NCBI GenBank assembly: GCA_036277635.1
Contig: DASUMP010000015.1
Coordinates: 1 to 13,477, forward strand
Length of the DNA stretch: 13,477 bases
Reading direction: 5' to 3'
Source of the DNA: DASUMP01 sp036277635
GTDB taxonomy: Bacteria > Actinomycetota > Acidimicrobiia > IMCC26256 > PALSA-610
Shown: positions 5,716 to 11,878 of the stretch, piece by piece
Layout: each line of letters starts with the position of its first letter
How positions within the stretch are numbered: position 1 is the first letter of the stretch
Notes under the pieces: model-generated
Databases searched by the model: none
What the model was told of the DNA's origin: nothing
Seen by the model: the letters and a program-made list of their open reading frames with translations, nothing else
Program-made: the position numbers and the translations under genes

Positions 5716-8394
5716 ATGAAGTACGTGTACGCCTTCGAAGAGGGCTCCAAGGAGCAGAAGTACCTGCTCGGGGGCAAGGGGGCGAACCTGGCCGAGATGA
5801 CGAACCTCGGCCTGCCGGTTCCGCCGGGCTTCACGATCTCCACCGACGCGTGCAAGGCCTACATGGCCGCCGACAACCAGCTCCCCGACGGGCTGCTCGA
5901 CGAGGTCGCCGCCGCGCTCGAGGCGCTCGAAGCCAAGATGGGCAAGCGCCTCGGCGACGCGGACGACCCGCTGCTCGTCTCCGTGCGCTCCGGCGCCGCG
6001 TTCTCGATGCCGGGGATGATGGACACCGTCCTCAACCTCGGACTCAACGACGAGTCGGTGCAGGGGCTCGCGAAGCAGACCGGCAACGAGCGCTTCGCGT
6101 TCGATTCCTACCGCCGCTTCGTGCAGATGTTCGGCAAGATCGTCCTCGACGTGAAGGGCGACCTCTTCGAAGAGTCGTTGCACGAGATGCTCGAAGAGAA
6201 GCAGCTGTCGGTCGAGACGCAGCTCACCGCCGACGACCTGCGCCACCTCGTCGGCGTGTTCAAGGGCATCGTGCGCACCGAGGCGGGCGTCGCCTTCCCC
6301 GACGACCCGCGCGAGCAGCTGCGCTACGCCGTCGAAGCGGTGTTCAAGTCGTGGAACGGCCGCCGCGCGCGCGACTACCGCAAGATGGAAGGCATCCCCG
6401 ACGACCTCGGCACCGCGGTCAACGTGCAGACGATGGTGTTCGGCAACAAGGGCGACGACTCCGGCACCGGCGTCGCGTTCACCCGCAACCCCGCGTCGGG
6501 CGAGAACCTCGCGTACGGCGACTTCCTCACGAACGCGCAAGGCGAAGACGTCGTGGCCGGCATCCGCATCACCGAGCCGCTCGACGCGATGGGCAACCAC
6601 TTCCCCGAGTGCCACCAGCAGCTCATCGCGGTGATGGACCAGCTCGAGCAGCACTACCGCGACATGTGCGACATCGAGTTCACGATCGAGCAGGGCCGGC
6701 TCTTCATCCTCCAGACGCGCGTCGGCAAGCGCACCGCGCTCGCTGCGCTGCGCATGGCGGTCGAGATGGAAGCCGACGGGATGATCGACAAGCGCGAAGC
6801 GGTGCTGCGCATCCAGCCCGCGCAGCTCGACCAGCTGCTGCACCCGCAGTTCGACCCGAAGGCGAGCTACAAGGTGCTCGCGAAGGGCCTGAACGCGTCG
6901 CCGGGCGCGGCGGTCGGCAAGGTCTACTTCACCGCCGACGACGCCGAGGCCGCCGCGGCGGCGGGCGAGCGCGTGATCCTCGTGCGCCCGGAGACGTCGC
7001 CCGAAGACCTGCACGGCATGATCGCCGCCGAGGGCATCCTGACGTCGCGCGGCGGTCTCGTGAGCCACGCCGCCGTCGTCGCGCGCGGCATGGGCAAGCC
7101 CGCGATCTGCGGCGCCGAAGGCGTGCGCATCGACCTCGCGAAGCGCACGTTCGAGGCCGACCGCACGGTGATCCGCGGTGGTGTCGAGACCACGATCACC
7201 GTCACCGTCAACGAAGGCGACGTGATCTCGATCAGCGGCACGAGCGGCGAGATCGTCGAGGGCGAGGTCGCCGTCGTCACGCCCGAGCCGAGCGGCCCGT
7301 TCGGGATCGTCCTCGCCTGGGCCGACGAGTTCCGCCGGCTCAAGGTGCGCACCAACGCCGACCTCCCCGAAGACGCGAAGAAGGCGCTCGAGTTCGGCGC
7401 GCAGGGGATCGGCCTGTGCCGCACCGAGCACATGTTCCTCGGCGACCGGCTCCCGATCGTGCAACGCATGATCCTCGCCGACACGCCCGAAGAGGAAGAG
7501 GAAGCCCTCGTCGCGCTGCTCGCGCGCCAGAAGACCGACTTCCTCGAGCTGCTCGAAGCGATGGACGGCCTGCCCGTCACCGTGCGTCTCCTTGACCCGC
7601 CGCTGCACGAGTTCCTCCCCAAGCACGACGAAGTGCTCGCCGACCGCGTGCGCGCGTTCATGGCCGGCACGCCGAGCCACGAAGCCGACGCGGTGTGGAA
7701 CGCGCTGAAGCACTGGGAGGAGTCGAACCCGATGCTCGGCACGCGCGGCGTGCGGCTCGGGATCCTCAAGCCCGGTCTCTATCGCATGCAGGTGCGCGCA
7801 CTCGTCGAGGCCGCGGTCGAGCGCAAGCAGGCGGGCGGCGACCCGCAGGTCGAGATCATGATCCCGCTCACCGTCAACCAAGCCGAGATGGCGATGATGG
7901 ACGAGTGGGTGCGCGCCGAAGCCGAGCAGGTGTTCGCGGAGAAGGGCGAGCGCGTCGAGTACCTCGTCGGCACGATGGTCGAGACGCCGCGCGCCGCGCT
8001 CGTCGCCGACGAGATCGCCGAGTACGCCGAGTTCTTCTCGTTCGGCACCAACGACCTCACCCAGATGACGTTCGGGTTCTCCCGCGACGACGTCGAGGGC
8101 CGCATGATGCCCGCGTACCTCGAGCAGAAGCTGCTCGACATCAGCCCGTTCGAGGAGCTCGACCGCGGCGGTGTCGGCAAGCTCGTGCGCATGGCCGTCG
8201 AAGACGGGCGGCGCGCGCGCCCCGACATCAAGCTCGGCATCTGCGGCGAGCACGGCGGCAACCCCGCGTCGGTGCACTTCTGCCACGAGGTCGGCCTCGA
8301 CTACGTGTCGTGCTCGCCGTACCGGGTGCCGCTCGCCCGCCTCGCCGCCGCGCACGCCGCGCTCGGCGTCGGCGGTCCGGCCGCGTCCGCCTGA
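5716..8394 (+). CDS. ppdK: Pyruvate, phosphate dikinase
   Basis: PPDK reversibly converts pyruvate, ATP and phosphate to PEP, AMP and diphosphate, linking glycolysis and gluconeogenesis in the cytoplasm. The 892 residues give the full three-domain enzyme. The N-terminal ATP-grasp domain starts YAFEEGSKEQKYLLGGKGAN and includes VSVRSGAAFSMPGMMDT and GTGVAFTRNPASGE. The swivelling phosphohistidine domain contains LTSRGGLVSHAAVVARGMG with catalytic His451. The C-terminal PEP/pyruvate barrel includes GIGLCRTEHMF, FFSFGTNDLTQMTFGFSRDD and GICGEHGGNP with the acid/base Cys843. The residue two before His451 is Val449, where plant and many bacterial enzymes have the Thr phosphorylated by the PPDK regulatory protein. 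The gene has the best Shine-Dalgarno sequence of the window and ends 3 bp before the thioesterase gene. Confidence 0.97.
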   Translation: MKYVYAFEEGSKEQKYLLGGKGANLAEMTNLGLPVPPGFTISTDACKAYMAADNQLPDGLLDEVAAALEALEAKMGKRLGDADDPLLVSVRSGAAFSMPGMMDTVLNLGLNDESVQGLAKQTGNERFAFDSYRRFVQMFGKIVLDVKGDLFEESLHEMLEEKQLSVETQLTADDLRHLVGVFKGIVRTEAGVAFPDDPREQLRYAVEAVFKSWNGRRARDYRKMEGIPDDLGTAVNVQTMVFGNKGDDSGTGVAFTRNPASGENLAYGDFLTNAQGEDVVAGIRITEPLDAMGNHFPECHQQLIAVMDQLEQHYRDMCDIEFTIEQGRLFILQTRVGKRTALAALRMAVEMEADGMIDKREAVLRIQPAQLDQLLHPQFDPKASYKVLAKGLNASPGAAVGKVYFTADDAEAAAAAGERVILVRPETSPEDLHGMIAAEGILTSRGGLVSHAAVVARGMGKPAICGAEGVRIDLAKRTFEADRTVIRGGVETTITVTVNEGDVISISGTSGEIVEGEVAVVTPEPSGPFGIVLAWADEFRRLKVRTNADLPEDAKKALEFGAQGIGLCRTEHMFLGDRLPIVQRMILADTPEEEEEALVALLARQKTDFLELLEAMDGLPVTVRLLDPPLHEFLPKHDEVLADRVRAFMAGTPSHEADAVWNALKHWEESNPMLGTRGVRLGILKPGLYRMQVRALVEAAVERKQAGGDPQVEIMIPLTVNQAEMAMMDEWVRAEAEQVFAEKGERVEYLVGTMVETPRAALVADEIAEYAEFFSFGTNDLTQMTFGFSRDDVEGRMMPAYLEQKLLDISPFEELDRGGVGKLVRMAVEDGRRARPDIKLGICGEHGGNPASVHFCHEVGLDYVSCSPYRVPLARLAAAHAALGVGGPAASA

Positions 8395-8397
8395 CCC

Positions 8398-8853
8398 GTG
8401 ACCACCGGCGCGACCGCGATGCGCGCGCCGGTGATGGCCGCCGCCGAGCTCGAGGCGTTCCTCGCTTCGGCGATGCCGGGCGCGACCGACCGCATCGCGG
8501 TGCTCGACGTCGGGCCCATGACCGCGCGCGTGCGGCTGAAGGTCGACGACACGAACGTCCGCCCGGGTGGCACCGTGTCGGGCCCGTCGTTGATGGCGCT
8601 CGCCGACACCGCGATGTGGATGGCGGTCCTCGCGATGATCGGTCCGGTCGCACTGTCGGTCACCCAGCACCTGGCGATCGACTTCCTCCGCAAGCCCGCG
8701 CTCGTCGACGTGATCGCCCACGCCCGCATCCACCGCCTCGGCTCGCGCCTCGCCGTCGGCGACGTCCTCATGTACTCCGACGGCGACGACTCGGCCCCCG
8801 TCGCCCGCGCCACCGTCACGTACTCGATCCCGTCAGGCGCACAGCAGCCCTGA
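8398..8853 (+). CDS. PaaI-like hotdog-fold thioesterase
   Basis: The 151-residue protein resembles small acyl-CoA thioesterases of the PaaI/YdiI group. After an amphipathic N-terminal helix, the hotdog signature appears as NVRPGGTVSGPSLMALADTA (53-72), followed by TQHLAIDFLRKP and a C-terminal strand ARATVTYSIP. Asp70 fits the conserved acidic residue of the central helix. The His of the usual HGG motif is absent: the segment reads TVSGP. The substrate is unknown. I use GTG 8398, which begins 3 bp after the ppdK stop and suggests co-translation; ATG 8419 or ATG 8434 would also give a complete domain, and none of the three has a clear ribosome binding site. It is probably transcribed with ppdK. 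Confidence 0.8.
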   Translation: MTTGATAMRAPVMAAAELEAFLASAMPGATDRIAVLDVGPMTARVRLKVDDTNVRPGGTVSGPSLMALADTAMWMAVLAMIGPVALSVTQHLAIDFLRKPALVDVIAHARIHRLGSRLAVGDVLMYSDGDDSAPVARATVTYSIPSGAQQP

Positions 8854-8864
8854 TCGACGTCAGG
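8849..8864 (+). terminator. Weak inverted repeat at the end of the ppdK-thioesterase unit
   Basis: CCTGA (8849-8853, including the stop codon) pairs with TCAGG (8860-8864) across a 6-nt loop. There is no T-run. It lies between the thioesterase gene and the dgt promoter, where a terminator would be expected, but a 5-bp stem is weak evidence. Confidence 0.25.
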
Positions 8865-8886
8865 CGTTGGTGTCGTAGGGGGTCGG

Positions 8887-8892
8887 TACCCT
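8887..8892 (+). promoter_or_regulatory. Putative -10 box (TACCCT) of a leaderless dgt transcript
   Basis: TACCCT ends 6 nt before GTG 8899, the standard distance from a -10 element to the transcription start, so the mRNA would begin at the start codon. The 45-bp gap has no ribosome binding site. A -35 is not obvious. Confidence 0.5.
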
Positions 8893-8898
8893 GAGCCG

Positions 8899-10017
8899 GT
8901 GGAGGAAGTCGCGCCGCTGACGATCGTCACCGACCCCGAGGTGGTCGACCTCGTGGTGCGCGAGGCGCATCCGGGGGTGCGGGCGCCGGTGGGTGGGCGG
9001 ATCCGGCGGCGTGAGGAGCGCGAGGCCGAGCTGCACGCGACGTTGGCGCCGGGGGCGACGCGGCCGGTGGGCGCGGGGGAGCGGGCGCGGGCGGAGGAGC
9101 CCGACGACTTCCGGGTGTGCTTCGAGCGCGACCTCGACCGCATCAAGCACTCGCGTCCGTGGCGGCGCCTCGCGGGGAAGTGCCAGGTCTTCATCGCCCC
9201 CGAAGACGATCACCTCCGCACCCGGCTCACGCACGCGGTCGAGGTCGCGCAGGTCGCCACCGGGATCGCCCGCATCGCGAACCTGTGCGTCCCGCTCACC
9301 GACGCGATCGCCCTCGCTCACGACTGCGGGCACGGCCCCGCCGGCCACGCCTCCGAGGAGGCGTTCTCTCCCTACCTCCCCGACGGCGGCTACGACCACG
9401 CGGTCTACGGCGCCGACGTCACGCTCGAGCCGCTGAACCTGTGCCGCGAGACGCTCGACGGTGTGCGCAACCACTCGTGGCGCCGCCCGCCGCCGGCCAC
9501 GCCCGAAGGCGAGGTGGTCGCGTGGGCCGACCGGATCGCCTACGTCTGCCACGACTTCGAGGACGCGGTGCGGGCCGGGATCCTCGTGCCGAGCGACCTC
9601 CCCGACGAGGTCGCCGACGTGGTCGGCCGCAAGCGCTCGGAGCAGCTCGGCGGGTTCGTGCACGCGGTGCTCGACGCGATCGACCGCACGGGGCGGGTGG
9701 GGATGACCGAGTCGGCCGCCTCGGCGCTGGCGGCGTTCCGGGCGTTCAACTTCGAGCGGATCTACCTGCGGCCCGCGTCCCGCCAGCAGGCGGCGCGGGT
9801 GATCGCGCTCCTGCGCGGCTTGGTCGACTTCTTCACCGATGCACCCGCCCGCATGCCGAGCGAGACCACCGGCGTGCACGCCGATCTCGTCGCCGGGTCC
9901 ACCGAGGCGGCGTCGGTCGCCGTCCGCTACGTGAGCGGCATGACCGACCGCTACGCCCTCGCCCTCGGGGTCGAGCTGCTCGGCTGGCGCCCCGAAGACC
10001 TGCCCCGCGGGGTGTGA
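8899..10017 (+). CDS. dgt: Deoxyguanosinetriphosphate triphosphohydrolase-like HD-domain protein
   Basis: dGTPase-family enzymes split dNTPs into the deoxynucleoside and tripolyphosphate and so help set the dNTP pool. The 372-residue protein carries the family N-terminal signature (EPDDFRVCFERDLDRIKHS, then PWRRLAGKCQVF) and the HD metal site: His112 in RTRLTHAVEVAQ, His141-Asp142 in AHDCGHGPAGH, and Asp211 in WADRIAYVCHD. The rest is helical. Compared with relatives as I remember them, about 36 residues precede RRREEREAEL. The GTG 8899 start is supported by the TACCCT box at the leaderless distance, though internal GTG codons near 8953-8960 are possible alternatives. It sits upstream of dnaG, a common placement in Gram-positive bacteria. 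Actual nucleotide specificity cannot be told from sequence. Confidence 0.9.
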   Translation: MEEVAPLTIVTDPEVVDLVVREAHPGVRAPVGGRIRRREEREAELHATLAPGATRPVGAGERARAEEPDDFRVCFERDLDRIKHSRPWRRLAGKCQVFIAPEDDHLRTRLTHAVEVAQVATGIARIANLCVPLTDAIALAHDCGHGPAGHASEEAFSPYLPDGGYDHAVYGADVTLEPLNLCRETLDGVRNHSWRRPPPATPEGEVVAWADRIAYVCHDFEDAVRAGILVPSDLPDEVADVVGRKRSEQLGGFVHAVLDAIDRTGRVGMTESAASALAAFRAFNFERIYLRPASRQQAARVIALLRGLVDFFTDAPARMPSETTGVHADLVAGSTEAASVAVRYVSGMTDRYALALGVELLGWRPEDLPRGV

Positions 10018-10030
10018 GCGCGCGCCGCGC

Positions 10031-10055
10031 CGTGCCCCCGGGCGATCGGGGCACG
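10031..10055 (+). terminator. GC-rich hairpin between dgt and dnaG
   Basis: CGTGCCCC (10031-10038) and GGGGCACG (10048-10055) form a perfect 8-bp stem with a 9-nt loop, starting 13 nt after the dgt stop. No T-run follows, so this would be a U-less terminator of the kind proposed for actinobacteria, or an RNA-stability element. It ends 6 bp before the dnaG -10 box. Confidence 0.5.
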
Positions 10056-10061
10056 CGGTCC

Positions 10062-10067
10062 TAAGGT
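10062..10067 (+). promoter_or_regulatory. Putative -10 box (TAAGGT) of a leaderless dnaG transcript
   Basis: TAAGGT ends 8 nt before ATG 10076. The intervening GGACGCGG is not a convincing ribosome binding site at that distance. No -35 is evident because the hairpin at 10031-10055 occupies that region. Confidence 0.45.
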
Positions 10068-10075
10068 GGACGCGG

Positions 10076-11878
10076 ATGGGAATCCTCGACGAGGACGTCG
10101 CGCGGGTCCGGGAGGCGACCGACCTCGTTGCGCTCGCAAGTGAACACGTCGCGCTGAAGCGCGTCGGGCGCCGCTTCACCGGGCTGTGCCCGTTCCACAC
10201 CGAGAAGTCGCCGTCGTTCTCCATCAACCCCGAAGCCGGCCTGTGGCACTGCTTCGGCTGCCAGCGCAGCGGCGACGCGATCACGTTCGTGCGCGAGGTG
10301 GAGCACCTCGACTTCGTCGACGCGGTCGAACGCCTCGCGGCGCGCGCGGGCATCACGCTGCGCTACAGCGACGCGCAGTTCTCGAAAGACCGCGCCCGCA
10401 AGCAACGTCTGCACGACGCGGTGCAAGAAGCGATCGCGTTCTACCACTCGTTGCTGCTCGATTCGCCCGAGGGAGGCGGCGCGCGCCGCTACCTGCGGAG
10501 CCGCGGCTTCGACGGCGACGTCGCGCGTCGGTTCCACCTCGGCTATGCGCCCGACGCGTACGACGTGTTGAGCAAGCACCTGCTCGCGAAGAAGATCAAG
10601 CGCGACGACATCGTCGACGCCGGACTCGCGTTCGTGAACCGGGCCCAGAAGCTGCAAGACGCGTTCCGCGGCCGATTGTTGTTCCCGATCTGGGACGGGC
10701 GCGGCGAACCGGTCGGCTTCGGCGGGCGCATCCTCGAGGGCGGCACCGGACCGAAGTACAAGAACTCGTCGGAGACACCGATCTACCAGAAGAGCCGCTT
10801 GCTCTACGGGCTGCACTGGGCGAAGGGCGAGATCGTCGCGCGCGGCGAGGTGGTGATCTGCGAGGGCTACACCGACGTGATGGCGTTCGCGCTCGCAGGC
10901 GTGCCGACCGCCGTCGCCACGTGCGGCACCGCCCTCGCCGACGAGCACTTCCTCGTGTTGAAGAACCTGGCGCGCAAGGTCACGCTCGCCTACGACGCCG
11001 ACGCCGCCGGCCAAGCGGCGGCGGAACGCTGCTACCAGTGGGAGCAGCGCTACGAGGTGCAGTTCCAGGTCGCCGACCTCCCGGCCGGTCGCGACCCCGC
11101 CGACGTGTGGCGCGACGACCCGGCCGCGCTCGTCGCCGCGGTCGATCGGGCGACGCCGTTCCTCGAGTTCCGGCTCGACCGACTCCTCGCCGCCGCCGAC
11201 TTCCGTTCTCTCGAGGGCCGCGCGCACGCCGCCGAGCGCGCGGCCGGACTCGTCGCCGAGCACCCGAACGACCTCGTGCGCGACCAGTACGTGATGAAGC
11301 TCGCCGGGCGCCTCGACATCGACGCCGACCGTCTGCGCGACACGGTCGCGCGGGCCGTGCAACGTCGGCGCGCGCACGTGAGCGGCGCGGAACCGACGAA
11401 CCCGACGCGTCCCGACCGTCCCGTCGATCGGCGCGAGCTCGACGCGCTGCGTTGGGCCGTGCACGAACCGCAGCTCGTGCAGGGTCGACTCGACGTGTCG
11501 CTGTTCGCCGATCCGATCGCGCGCACCGCGTTCGCTGCGCTCACCGAGATGCAGCTCGACGACGCGATCGCGAGCGCCGACGACGCGATCGCGAACCTGC
11601 TCCGCCGCCTCGCGGTGGAAGAGGAGCCCAGGGGCGCGACGCCCGAAGAGCTCGTCACCCGTGTCGTGGTGAACCTCGTCGAAGCATCAAGTCAGCGCCT
11701 CGTCCGGTCGATGGTGCGCACGGGCGACGAGCGATCGTCGCAGGTGAAGTCGCTCGTCGACGCGCTCGTGCGCGAGCGCGACGCGGGCAATTGGTCATCG
11801 GCCGAGAACGTCGCGAACGAGTTGGTAGCGTGGAACATGGAGTGGGTGCCCGCTCGGGGCGAGGGCGAGGATGACTGA
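10076..11878 (+). CDS. dnaG: DNA primase
   Basis: DnaG makes the RNA primers for chromosome replication and works with the replicative helicase. The 600-residue protein has the CHC2 zinc finger (C38, H41, C59, C62 in LCPFH and WHCFGC). The RNA-polymerase core follows, with FRGRLLFPIWD and PKYKNSSETPIYQKSRLLYG. The TOPRIM fold supplies the metal ligands: Glu263 in CEGYTDVMAF, and Asp307/Asp309 in YDADAAG. The C-terminal third is helical and less conserved, as expected for the helicase-interaction domain. ATG 10076 gives the usual N-terminus (ILDEDVARVREATDLV). The last 8 bases overlap the start of rpoD (ATGACTGA), so primase and sigma factor appear translationally coupled, as in the classical macromolecular-synthesis arrangement. 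Confidence 0.97.
   Translation: MGILDEDVARVREATDLVALASEHVALKRVGRRFTGLCPFHTEKSPSFSINPEAGLWHCFGCQRSGDAITFVREVEHLDFVDAVERLAARAGITLRYSDAQFSKDRARKQRLHDAVQEAIAFYHSLLLDSPEGGGARRYLRSRGFDGDVARRFHLGYAPDAYDVLSKHLLAKKIKRDDIVDAGLAFVNRAQKLQDAFRGRLLFPIWDGRGEPVGFGGRILEGGTGPKYKNSSETPIYQKSRLLYGLHWAKGEIVARGEVVICEGYTDVMAFALAGVPTAVATCGTALADEHFLVLKNLARKVTLAYDADAAGQAAAERCYQWEQRYEVQFQVADLPAGRDPADVWRDDPAALVAAVDRATPFLEFRLDRLLAAADFRSLEGRAHAAERAAGLVAEHPNDLVRDQYVMKLAGRLDIDADRLRDTVARAVQRRRAHVSGAEPTNPTRPDRPVDRRELDALRWAVHEPQLVQGRLDVSLFADPIARTAFAALTEMQLDDAIASADDAIANLLRRLAVEEEPRGATPEELVTRVVVNLVEASSQRLVRSMVRTGDERSSQVKSLVDALVRERDAGNWSSAENVANELVAWNMEWVPARGEGEDD
11826..11865 (+). promoter_or_regulatory. Possible internal -10 box and ribosome binding site for rpoD
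   Basis: TAGCGT (11826-11831), inside the end of dnaG, fits TANNNT and would start a transcript near 11838 with a leader of about 33 nt. GAGGG (11861-11865) lies 5 nt before ATG 11871 and is a good ribosome binding site, which supports that start. No -35 was found at 16-18 bp, so the promoter part is tentative. Confidence 0.35.

Noticed and set aside
4474..8733. Minus-strand open frame of about 1,400 codons opposite ppdK and neighbours
   Set aside because: It is antisense to four well-supported genes. Its translation is a His/Arg/Val/Glu-rich string without domains, as expected when GC-rich codons are read in the complementary frame.
10061..11464. Minus-strand open frame opposite dnaG
   Set aside because: Same artefact of codon bias: no recognisable motif, fully inside a clear primase gene.
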